From: Pseudoneurospora amorphoporcata
Lineage: Eukaryota > Ascomycota > Sordariomycetes > Sordariales > Sordariaceae
Assembly: GCA_033297205.1 (NCBI GenBank)
Contig: MU859286.1
Span: 1 to 52,512, forward strand
Length of the DNA: 52,512 nt
Direction of reading: 5' to 3'
Under the pieces are notes generated by a model, which worked only from the letters and a program-made list of their open reading frames with translations, ran no database searches and had not been told where the DNA came from. Made by a program: the position numbers and the translations under genes. Of the stretch, positions 10,627-22,018 are shown piece by piece (position 1 is the stretch's first letter; every line of letters begins with the position of its first letter).

Positions 10627-12387
10627 CTTGTAGTCTGTCCGGCTGGTTGGTACTTGGTGACACAAAAACACAAGATAGATAGATTGCGATCCGGAGAGAT
10701 GCCACTCTAAAACTTCCTCACACAAGAACCACGGGAGGCAGCATGCTCTTACTTATACACATTTCCTCCCATCTGGACCAAGCACATCGTCACCGAGCAG
10801 AGGGATCTCGAGGAAGTAACACCATCACTTCCCCGCCCCGGCAAATCAGGAAAAGATCGGCCAAGTGACGATATTCCATAGACCGTTGGAAGCTGCAAAG
10901 TTGGGGAAGTTGAATGGGGGAATCCGGGGATAACGCAAGGAACCATTGCGAACGCCGCCTTGGCGCCCTTGGGAGCCATTGTGGGCCTACAGAACATTGG
11001 GACTGCCATGCTGTAGATTCCCAATCCGTACCATCTCTCCGCACTCAATCATACTTTGCTATGGGGCTTCTGCTAATAAAAACGCACCGACTCTCATGAC
11101 CGCAAAGGTTCGTGGCGTCCCGAATCCCACGATGGAATCGGAGCCGACCTCGTGTCGGCCTCATGTCGGTCTTGACAAGACTTTGAGCGGGCCTCTTCCT
11201 GCGACCAAGCCCGGCTAGCTGGAAGATGGTGAAGAAAAGCATCTGTTAGGCGGAGCACAGGCGGTCAACATGTGAATAACAAAGTCTTGGTAAACTCTGA
11301 CCACTTGCCTTTTTCTACGTGCGTGGTGCACTGGCTGGCCGGTGAGCCTGCTTTTCTCCAATTCACCAACACTCCCCCAGTCTTGCCTTCCCAATCCCCC
11401 GCTCTTACCCCCTGGCTTTTCTCCGCATAGATTTTCCTGAGGAAAAGCCATTGGCCCAAGGCTCCATCAAGAGAGTTCGGGGGTAGCATCGCAGGTGGGA
11501 CTAATGGCCCATCTCCCTTAAGAAAGGCCCGAATTTCGGGATCGAGGATGCGAGGCTGGCCCACTGAACTAAACACCAGAATCACTGTCCAAGGCGAAGA
11601 ATCAACGGTCGGAGTTGGAGCCTGTAGGCTTGGATTGTAATCGGGCTAGACTCCGACCGCAGTTGTGGTTTGCTAAGCCTGCTGAGGTCCGGATGCCGAG
11701 ATTTAGATCAACAACACCAAGTCCATAGTCGATCCTTCAACCAAGGTTAGGCTTGTCAACCCTCTTCGGAACCCAGCTCATGGTTGTTGAAGAACATCAG
11801 ACGGGTATCTGAAGTTGCCGAACGGACGGCAGACGGCTTGACCATTTCGCTTCATCGTTTCTGCGCAGTCCCAAACCAGCAGGTGGTAAATCTCATGCTC
11901 GCGGCACCTTTGAAACTACCCGCGCCTAAGCAGCCGACTCATTCTCTCTGTACAGACGGAGCCTACAAAGTCAACTGGTACCTGACGCAAAGGAATTCAA
12001 AACTTTTATACGCTGCTATTACCGTGGCCACGATACCCCTCTTGTGTTCATCGCCCTTGTAGGGATGCACAAACCATATAGCCGGGGACGAAAGACTATA
12101 CCAGGCAACTTCTGTTGACCTGGTGCTGGAGGTCAGAATCCGCTCCAGGAGAGTAACAAAATAGCATCGTGTGATGTAAAATACCGGGCTTGCTGTAAGA
12201 CTCCAGCACCGCCTAAAAATGATGTCTCCAGCAACTCTCTAATCATGCTTATGACAGTACCCATATGCGCCGCCATGCTTCTCTCTCCGTGGCCTGGAAG
12301 ATGCCATGATCCCGATATTCCCCCCCCCCCCAAAAGAAAAAAAAAACAGCATAATACGAAATGACTCTGGTCAGCTTTCTCCCACGA
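10627..12387. other. Intergenic, promoter of the alpha-glucosidase gene
   Basis: About 1.7 kb between two minus-strand genes. The part nearest 10627 is the alpha-glucosidase upstream region, and the part nearest 12387 is the 3' flank of the caspase-like gene, with an imperfect C10/A10 tract at about 12319-12348. Frames of about 100 codons exist near 11265-11585 but have no domain or splice support. Confidence 0.45.
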
Positions 12388-15166
12388 TCAGTCCACATCC
12401 ATACTGTCCGAATCCGGCGCCGATAATGCCACGGTGATTGATGGGTCCTCATCCTCTTGCTTCGTGATTTCGGCAGCAGCCGAGTTTTGATTCATATTCC
12501 TATCGGCGGGCATAGCTGCTCCGTTTTGCGGACAGAGCCTATACTTGTCGTCCTCGATGCGCTCAATGATCCCCTCATCAAGCGCCCATTCTGCGAGCAG
12601 GCGATCCACACCCATACGATCAGCCTCTCCCTTTTCCATATGTCGACCGACATGTTCGGTCCACTCATCCCATGATCCGGCGCCCTCAAAAACGCTCTGG
12701 CAGTCGAGTTTGGGACAAGATGATCGCTGAGGGGGTTGCCTGCGCGTTACCAGACATGACGCTTGCATCTCTTTTACGTGCGCCTCCCACTCAGCGAGAA
12801 GTCCGGCCTCAGGCTTGGCACCGGGCTTCTTGAGGATCGCCGGCGCATGCATTCGCCGCAGATGTTGCGTGAACAAGTCTTTGCGGTTGAACTCATTCCC
12901 CTTTCCATCAGCGCTGCTTTGTGGACAGGCCGAGCACCGGTAATATTGCAGGCACAGGTGCTGAGAGGCTATGTGACGCTTCCACTCATTCTTGGATCCG
13001 AATGTGCTTGCACACCCGGCAAAGGAGAAAGCGCATGGGAACGGCCGCGTGTGAGCAGCTGCGATATGCTTGCGGAGCGAAGACGAGTCCTTGAATGGCG
13101 CATGGCTACAGTGGCTACACCGCGTCTCTTGCTTCGACACTTGTTTCTGAAGCGGCCTCCTCCCTGCTGCACTCCTTGGACTTTCAGTGGGGATCTTCCC
13201 GTTGACCACTCCAACCTTGGCACGAGGGGTGCCATAGGGGACGCCGCCGTAGTGAATATCATCCATAACGGTGTCATTCACATCGGAGGCACCGGGCTCT
13301 TCAGGGTGCCTGACTGCAATGCTATCTCCCAGCCTGTTGCTTTGCGCGTGGAGATCGCTCAGCATCTTCAACTGTTCTGCCGCTTCTTTCATCTCGTCGG
13401 AATCTTCTGCGTCGTCCTTGGCCTTGGGACCGGGGGTCTGACCTGGAGGGCCAGGAGTGACGGGAACAGCCCCGTTGGGCGTGGGAAGCGGGACCCGGTG
13501 CTCCTGACGTGACTGGCTCTCCTGTGCGAGGGAAGAGTAATGGTTCGTGTGATCTCGCCGGTTCAGAGACGGGCTACCTGCAGCAGCCTCTCGTGCGTCG
13601 AGTAGAATGCGGCCATCCTCGAAGTCTTTGGTCATTGGCTCGCCGTTCGCAGCAGATTTGACGAGTCGCTGGTAGAGATGAATCATGTTGTGTGAACTGA
13701 TGTATCCCAAGAAGCAGCAAACCTTGTCGTGCTGGACGATGTTCCATATTGAGAGCGGCATCGAGATCAAAAGCATAGTAGGAGGCCCGAGGAACATGCC
13801 CTCCACCGTGATTTTTGAGGCAACGGACGGAGGATTATGGAGCCATTGGTGGAAGAAGCCCATGTCTGCGCTCGCATCTCCCACGAATGTGGTACACACC
13901 AACACTCTACTGCTCTCCTCAAAAGTAAGGTCAGCCACTTCTGTGGCGCTGAGCGGCTGGTCATCCCGGGTCGACCTCCAGGCGCCCCCTTCCACGTCAG
14001 CAGTTTGAGGAGGCGACTGCAGCTGTGTAACTTCCTTCTTCAAGGGCCCCAGAACAATATCACGTCCCTTGGCAGGTGTCAAGGTGAAAGTCACAGGTAC
14101 TCTCTCGGACGGAGCTATCTTGGCCGTTCCGTTGACCAGCTTGGCAAGAGCTTGAGCGCTCTCGTGTTGCCGTAGTGTTATTAGCTCGTCGAGTAGCTTC
14201 TGAACGCTGAATGGACGACCGCTGGCAAGTCTGGTAAGAGCATCAGCCAAGGTAGCTGTGAAAGAGCGGGGTCCGGTCTCTCTTGAGTTCTGTTCCGGCG
14301 TGTACGCGGCAATGGCCTGTTTGGTGCCGTGACTCCCGGCGGGAGGTGAATCCTTGACGGCACAGGTGTCTAACAGGAGCAGAATCTCTGGCTGGGCGTC
14401 CTCGAACAGACACCGGACACCATCCCACTTGAGCTTGGCAGCATCGTCGCGCGTGTTGCTAGACCCGTAATGTCAGCCTGGGAAACAGGGGCGTTGCTGT
14501 GAACGAGAGAGCCAACCTACCAGGCCCAATAGAGGTGGTTGTCTTGGCCAACAAAACCGTGACCGGCGTAGTAGACAATCAAGAGGTGATCAGGGCCGGC
14601 GTTTTCGAGAAACGAGGCCATCTGGTAGCTCAGCTTGATGCTGGGGTTGGGCACGGTAGGGATGACCCATTTCTCGGTGCTGTAGTTGTACCGGTCCCGA
14701 AACACCTTGTCCAAAAGCAGCATGTCTGCTTCAACACTGAGGTCCTCCTCCCACCTCAGCATCAGTACCGACACGCTCCTGTGGGGAACAAGTTGCTCCT
14801 TAACCGTCTTGATGTACATGGCAGCATCTTGGAGATGTCTCGCGTAGGCCTCGAACTCTCCACGTTCGGTAAGCGGTGCGGACTGCGTAGACTGTGCGGG
14901 CGACACGAGTGGTTCGGCGGCGGCGGGCTGCAAGTGCTGCTGTGGAGGAGGAAGACGGTTAGAAGAGGCATGGTAGATGGAATAACAAGGCTACTACTAA
15001 CGTGGTCCTGGGGGAAAGACTGTGCTGGCGTCTGGCCCTGAGCCTGGGCCTGGGCCTGAGCTTGAGCTTGGGGCTGAGGCTGAGGAGTCGTCGATGGGAG
15101 GGCGGGTTGGGCTGGGACATCGGAAACCTTGGGAGCCAGTCTCCTCCGCTTCGATGGAGGGTCCAT
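12388..15166 (-). CDS. Caspase-like protease fused to C2H2 zinc fingers
   Basis: Three exons (15166-15002, 14939-14521, 14458-12388) splice to 884 residues; all junctions keep phase, using donors GTTAGT and GTAGGT. The N-terminus is disordered with a Gln-Ala/Gln-Pro run. A caspase-like (clan CD, C14) domain follows, with catalytic His about 182 in YYAGHG and Cys about 227 in LLLLDTCA. A conserved hydrophobic block (MFLGPPTMLLISMP then KVCCFLGYISSHNMIHLYQRL) lies near 415-460. A low-complexity linker precedes at least four C2H2-type zinc fingers (642-664, 670-695, 703-732, 776-801). The tail is acidic. The role is unknown: a protease coupled to nucleic-acid or protein binding, possibly in regulated cell death or transcription. 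Both catalytic residues are present. Confidence 0.82.
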
Positions 15167-18100
15167 GGCGTCGTTGATGTCGGCCACTTTCGAGTATCAC
15201 ACAATGGGCGGTGACGGCGGGATGGAGGTGGAGGACGACGATTGTGCGTTCGGAGGCAGGGCAAGGAAGTAGCTAGCTGCCTCTAGGCTGAGCAAGCTCG
15301 AAAGCGCAGGATAGACAGCAGACAGTATCAGTCCCCGGTGGTATGGACCAGTCGAGGCCACAAAGGACACGGCAGGCCGGCCAGGACAAGGGTACAGGAG
15401 TTTGGCTGAGGGCGCGATAATAAGGCTGCACTCGACGAGGCCACAACAAAGCCCAAGCGAGCGTTTACGAGCGGCCGACCTGGACGGCAGCAGATGCGTC
15501 AAGGAGGCGGTCTTGGGGATTTAGTTTGGTGAGCACGACAGCCGCAAGAGACTGAGATGTCTGGCTGATTGCAGAAATGCGCTGTCGGAAGAGAATCGGA
15601 TTACAATGGCCGCCAATCAACAGAGAAGAAACCCGTGAATTGGCAGGATGGGCCAGCGATAGCTTATCCTATGCACAGCTCGCACACAGGACAGACAGGG
15701 CAAGGGCAGAAAAGAGAGAGATGGGTAGAATCCAGAGTCGACGCGGTGATGTTGTTTTTTGTTGTTGTTCGAGCTGAGTCGCGAAAGTCAGGTCAGCCAC
15801 AACAAGATGAAAAGAGAAGCGGGGGGAAGAGTTCAGGCTCGATTGGGAAATCTGAGGTCAGTGTTGTCTCGCCTCAACAACAGCAGAAAATGAGGAGGTG
15901 CGGGAAGTGGAAGTGCAGCCACAAGGTTCAGTTCCAGGTTGCCCAGAGCCTCTGTTAAGCAGATAAGTACTCCCCGGTTGAGATACAGTGAGGTGAGGCT
16001 GTGGTGGTAAACTGAAGCTACCTGACGGAAGGAGCGACGAGGGACTGTAGCAGGTAGTCGGCTTTGAATTAGCCTTGTGGCAGGGCGCGCAAGGTTCAAG
16101 CACCACTTGGCTTTGCCGCTGATGATTGGCCAGATGGTGGCGCCAAGGCCCCATGTCTGCACGCACCTACAACTATGTATGCGGATGGAGCCAGACAAGA
16201 CCTGTTGAGCGGGGCTGACAGCACCTGGAAGCCCACCGGGAAGCACCTATCGAGAGTTATCGGCCACGGCCTCGTCCACTTGGAAAGCGTTTCTCCCCGA
16301 CTGATTGGTGCACAAGCACTTCTCCGGCATTGCACCAGATGCGACCAGCCCCGCCCCAGTGGCCCGTCCGTCCAATCCCGTTATGTTTCGACCGTCAGCG
16401 ACCTACCGGCATCTTTCCTCGTTCGCTACACGGCCCTGCACTCCTCACTTGAGAGCGAGATGCCATTCCGACCTCGCCCTCCCTCCTCCTTGTCGCCATC
16501 CACTCCCGTTGAGCCGACCAAAACTCGATGAGGGCTGAAAGGGACACAGCTTGATAGTGTACTAGTAACACACGATTGTCATCAATCATCAAGATGTTGT
16601 TGACCATGGTGCCCTCGATGAATGAATGGCCTGCTAGAAGATGGCTACTCACCTTCCGACGGGAGTTCAAGGCCGTGTCAATTCTCATGCCTCTCTACCT
16701 TAGAGCTGCACCCTGACCCCTACCTTTTGCCATGTACCCAATGCGCCAGGCTTGGCTTCTGTCAGCTGCAGCGTTGCGGCCTCACCTACAGACCGACTAA
16801 GACCAAGACCATCATGGATCGATGGATGCCTTTGCTTCACTCGCTCGTTCCCCCGCCGCCTTTGCCTTGTCTGTTTGTGCAGTCACTGCGCAGTGTTATT
16901 TCCCATCCCCTTCTTTGCCTGGAATCGCGCAACTATCCAGGCGCCCTTTAGACAACTCTTTGGCCAAGCCAGGCAAAAAACGCTCTTTTGAACTCACTCT
17001 TCCCAGGAGACCAAAACACGGGGCGAGGACATGGAGAGTTGCATGGGGATGCGTCTGTGCCCAACGATAAACATTTCCAACTGGCTCTGGGCCAAATTCC
17101 CCTCTGCTGCTTACGCCCTACCCATTCAATGCTTCCTCGTCCCCTTGGCCCCGACAGGACTCATCAACGAACGAACGGCGGGAACGGGCAGAACGACACA
17201 GACGGACGAACCAGGCCGGCTTGCATCGACATGGCATCGATATGGCATGGTATGGGCACTACCGCAAGCCCACGATCTAACGAGAAAACAAACGATTCGT
17301 CCGCCTCGTTCATGCTTGGTCGAATCAGAGGAGGCAAGAGAGCCTCGGACCGCCCACTGCATGCATGACAAGGCCAAAGAACCCAAAGAGCTGCCAGCAC
17401 CGCACCGCCTGGGCGCGCCGCGGGCACCTCTCCAGTCCTGCCACTCCTCAAGAGATCGAGATACCGGTATCGTGCCAACCTCGCCAACCTCCCGAATCTC
17501 TACCAAAAAAAGGCTCTTTCCCTTTTTCGGAGTGTACGTCAGCCTTCTGCTGCACACCTGATTGGCACAGCTCAGCTATCACGTCTTTGACTAAGGTCTG
17601 GCCATCCTTGAGACCTTGGGAGCGAAAAGCCGAGGAGCCTATTCTTATCGGGAAAGGCAGGCATACATTCTCCACTCACCGCAGTGCCGTGCCCGTTGCG
17701 CCTGGAGAGAGGCAGTGCGTCTTTTCGGGCAAACCTCTTCATTGTTTTGCCTCATCCCGTGACATCCACGGTTACCACGGTGAGCCCTGGGATAGGCATT
17801 TGGATTTGGAAAGCCTTCAACGTTCTCTCAAAGAAGAAAAAAAAGGAAAAAAAAAAAAAAAAACCACGAGGAAGACAAGCAGGCAAGCCAAGAAGACTAA
17901 GGTGTTTTGTGCTGTCGTCTTGCAGAAAAGTCCAAGCCGACACAAGGCCGGGGCGTAACATGTGTGTGCGTACTGCGTAGGCCACTACTCGAGTGCTCCA
18001 GCTAGTCAACTAACTTCAGTCTTGATCGCTGGAGAAACGTCACACAATAAACCCTTGTCAAGCGTTTCCTGAAAAGCTAGACGAGTGTCTGGCCACAACT

Positions 18101-18362
18101 GACGGAATACCGGTATGTACCGGCTTAATGATCATACGAAATGCACGAGTCTCCTAGCCCGTTTTAGGAGCGAGCCACTGCGATAAACTCTTTGTTCATG
18201 AAGGGTTAGGGTTTTGTATGTCCGTGAACGGTTCGATACGGAAGCTCACAGTCCAACTATCAGTGATGAAGGTTTATATCTCCAGTGGGTTTATTTCATC
18301 TCTCACAGATGATTTATCACCTAGTCCTACAGCATCCTACCAGCGGGTTACCGACTGTTCGT
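15167..18362. other. Long intergenic region, no supported gene
   Basis: About 3.2 kb. It includes the caspase-like gene promoter (low-thousands of bases, CT-rich on the minus strand) and the MATE 3' flank. Frames up to about 195 codons at 17365-17958 overlap frames on the other strand, and a poly-A tract inflates their lysine content (17838-17862). A telomere-like GGGTTAGGGTTT lies near 18203. I see no RNA gene or mobile element. Confidence 0.45.
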
Positions 18363-20052
18363 TCACACTGACACGCCACGTCCCCCATGCCTCACTCCCA
18401 TTGCATCATCGACCTGGCCCTCCCCGATAGCTCCATAAGCATACGCATGAGCACCGCTTTCCCCAAACCCTCCATCATCCAGCCGAGACAGTGCTCTCTT
18501 GACTTCATTCTCCCAGTTACTCATGCCAACAGTCAACCATTCGAGCACACCTACCAGATACAAGGCAACACACTGCCCAATCCACAACCCACGGAGACCC
18601 CAGCCGTGGAAAGCAAGATAGATGCCCATCGGAAGTGCACCACCATAGTAACTGACCAAATTCACTGCCGCGCCCACCCACTGCCTTCCCATCCCCCTCA
18701 ACACGCCTCCGCAGGATCCATTCAAGCCATCAGCGATCTGGAACAGCGCCACAAACGGCATCACATCCGCGACCAGCTTGATCACTCTCTCATCATCATT
18801 GAATAGGCGTCCAAACACATCCTTCACACTCACCAACACTGTCAGTATCAGCGCCCCAGCAAGTACGCTAAGAACCACGGCACAATGCGACGCCCTGCTT
18901 GCCTCCTTGACCTTGCGCGCCCCCAACAGGTTCCCAACCCTCGAACCAGCAGCCACGCCCAACCCGAACGGAACCGTGTTGATGATCTGATCGGCCGTCA
19001 TGATCACCGACTGCGCGGCTAGGGCGATGGTGCCCAGTTGCCCGGCAGCTAAAGCCACGATTTCAAAGGCCCACCACTCGGTGCCGACGTGGATGATGCC
19101 TAGCAGAGCGAGGCGGATGAAGGGGCCGATGTTCGAGAGGGCTCGGCGAGGGGAGAGGCCGCCCCAGCATTCGTGGCCGCGGACGAAGGTGGCGTAGGCG
19201 ACGAGGAGGAAGAAGGAGCACCAGTAGGAAATCCCGGTGGCGAGGGGGGCACCGTGTAGGCCGAGACCGAGTTTGTGGATGAAGAAGTAGTGGAGAGCGG
19301 CGTTGAGAGGGGAGGTGATCAGAAGGACGTATGTGCCGGGGCGGTAAACTTCTGTTGTTTGGGAAAATGGGTTAGTGACTGGCACTTTGGGGGTGTTTTA
19401 CGTTGTGAACGAGGTATTGAGGGGGGTGAGTAGTAGGAAACTAACCCTGAGCCTGCAAGAACTTCTTCATGCACTCAAACCAGATATAACCCAACCCGCC
19501 GGGTATGAGGCGTCGAAGGAACATGGCGCTCTCCACGCAGATATACTCCTCCTGGCCAAGTAGCCGGAACAAGGGCTCCGAAAAGGTCCATATCAAAGCC
19601 ACGACAGCATAAAATGCGGTCAAGGCTGCCAGGCCGCGCTGCAAGAGGATGCCGAGATCATGCTTGTTGGATGAGCCGGTGTAGCTGCTCGATGCAAGAG
19701 TGTCTAAAGCCGTTGAGCCGCCCAGAGCAATCAGCCAAGCCGTGGACATGGCGAACATGTACGAGAAGGCAGCCGTGGCTAATGCTTCCGGACTCAGACG
19801 ACCGACTATGAGGATGGAGCCAGTTTGAAGCGAGTTTTGGAGCGTATAGGCGAATATGACGGGGATGACATTCTTGGTGAGCAGCGTTAGTTCGGATAGC
19901 CATAGCTTATACTCGGGTACGTTGAACGCTTCCGATTCCTCGACTTGGGTGCTGGAAGACTGGAGTGATGGACGTTTCCTCACCAGTGAGGTTGTCACAT
20001 CTGGCTGAGGTTCCAAGGGGCCGATGGCCCTGGATGGCGTTGTTCCCGACAT
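18363..20052 (-). CDS. MATE-family multidrug/toxin efflux transporter
   Basis: Exons 20052-19446 and 19351-18363 join in phase 1 to give 531 residues. A hydrophilic N-terminal tail of about 65 residues precedes the membrane domain. Characteristic segments are NVIPVIFAYTLQNSLQTGSILIVGRL, APLATGISYW, LLGIIHVGTEWWAFEIVALAAG, LAAQSVI, and the repeat half with GLGVAAGSRVGNLLGA, all typical of eukaryotic MATE proteins of 12 helices. It should exchange cations or protons for organic cations or toxins at the plasma or vacuolar membrane. An alternative in-frame ATG at 20157 would extend the N-terminus by 35 residues; 20052 fits the family better. Confidence 0.9.
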
Positions 20053-22018
20053 TTTGATTCCAAACAAGCTGTGATCCGGCGGCCATAGACACACAACTCG
20101 GAGGTTTAAGGTTTGTATGCCGTAGGACTTGAATGCCAAGGGAATTATGTCGTTCAACCAAAGTCAAGAGACCAGACGAGTCCTTGAGCCAATACTTATT
20201 CCTCTCCATGGCGTACGTAGTCCTAAATAGCTACGTACTGACACACAACGATCCCCGCATCTAAAGGCAGCGGGACGCATAGCGCAAGATAGCATACCTG
20301 CGGATCAGAAAGTGGGAGGATTCAGGATACCGAGACTTTGGTATGGCTTCCCCTCCGAGAATGGTAACTGTTATCCAGCCAGTCAAGGATGGCTTCTCCG
20401 GGAACGAAAAGATGATGTCGAGCATTCCTCGCAGAGTGAAACACGGCGCGCCACTGTGCGAGCCGAGGGCCGTAAGACAAGACATAATCGCAGTCTCAAA
20501 CAAGTATCTGGTCAGTGAAGTTGGTGAAATTGCCCATCGACTCGGGTCGGGTCGACGGTCATGTTTAGGAGTTTGCGCTGTAAACTGAGACGAGACCGGT
20601 TCAGTGTGTTGAAGTGCAGTAGTAGCTGGCGGTTACATAGGTAGTTGCTTCAAAGTGGAAGATACCGGTGCCGCTCAAGCGTATCCATGTGCATAAGATG
20701 GAAAATGGAATCCTAAAGAGGTTGGGCCCAACCTCATGCTAGGTGGTAATCGTCTAGATAGCAAAGATGATGTTAGATAAAATGCCGAATGCCTACTACA
20801 GTGATATTCAGAGTAGTACCAGACCTTTTGGGATTGCCATTGCGGGATCTCCACTCGAATGGCTCGTCGATGGCGATGTCTTATCGGAAGCTGGAAAGCC
20901 TATCGAATGGGGTACCAACCGACGCCTCTTTAGCCTTCGTTTTGGTTGTTAAAGGATGTTATTCATTGGCAAAGAGAACTGATGTCAAAGTGAACTGTCA
21001 ACGAAATGGTTGTCTGCTCCGCATGAAGTCACGGGTTGTCGGCGCGGTCCTCTTGTAATCGATCTTCTTGGGGTTATGTAAATAATGTCTGCAAAATCCA
21101 TGAACAGAGCTAGAAGTCCGTCCAGTAAAGAGACTGATGATTCTCAACCTAGACGAGAGACATGTGTGTATGTCTTCTATGAGCTCAAGAGAAAGGAAAT
21201 GGATAAGGGATAGTTGCAAAATGAGACAGATGGAAAGCCGCCAGAGAAAGACAATGAATGGATGGAGGGAGTGTTCGATGTGTATGGAGCTGAGGCGACT
21301 GACTGGAACCATGCAATTGAAATGGAATAATAGTTCGCGGGAGTGCGAATGGAAGTTTATCTTTCCCGCCAATACGTTGGTACAAGTACTTGTATGTATG
21401 ACGATCCGAGCGGGAGCGGGATCGGGGCGGCCGGGCCGGGGCTGGAGCGGGGCCAGCCAATGTGATAATCCCGGCCCGCAGGGGATGACGCGATCGCGGG
21501 GAAGCCGACCGCCAAATCCCGGGCTCCGATCAATGCTGGCTATGGTAGGGGAGTTGACAGCGGGCCACGAAAAGAAATGATCGAACTTTTTGAATTATCC
21601 TTGTTGTTCGATTTTTTTTTCCTTGGCAGCAAATTGTTTTAATTTTACAAACAACGACATCGCGAGGTACCCACATGTACACACACACATACCTACACAG
21701 TGTACCTACCTGCTGGACCGTTCCAGCCCAGACTAACAGTACCGCCTGACGCTAATGCCATGCCAATCATGATCCCGTCAGGCACGCTTGATGTGCAGCC
21801 TCGGTTCCTTCCCTACGTGAAGAGGAGAGGTTGAGGTGGACTGATCATGTGCTGTCGACGACGAAAGGCGCGCAAGGCATCCTGAGTTTTGTGCGGGTAC
21901 CTGGGGCCTGCGGCCTGCGCTCTGCACTTCATTCTTTCCAATCCACTAGTAAGTTGTTGCCTTCAGGCTTCCACCGTGCGCCGCACTTCACGACCTACTG
22001 CGCTTCAGCCCGGGCACT
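20053..22018. other. Intergenic between MATE and transcription-factor genes
   Basis: About 2 kb holding the MATE upstream region and the 3' flank of the transcription-factor gene. A GC-rich patch around 21410-21520 and a T-run around 21610 are visible. The small overlapping frames on both strands have no recognisable domains. Confidence 0.45.

Noticed and set aside
15030..15085. Gln-Ala/Gln-Pro repeat as a possible separate element
   Set aside because: It is an in-frame low-complexity run in exon 1 of the caspase-like gene.
17365..17958. 197-codon plus-strand frame
   Set aside because: It overlaps several frames on both strands, ends in a lysine run made by a poly-A tract, and shows no domain, start context or splice signals.
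18201..18216. Telomere-like GGGTTAGGGTTT
   Set aside because: Only about two units, in ordinary intergenic DNA; no sign of a chromosome end.
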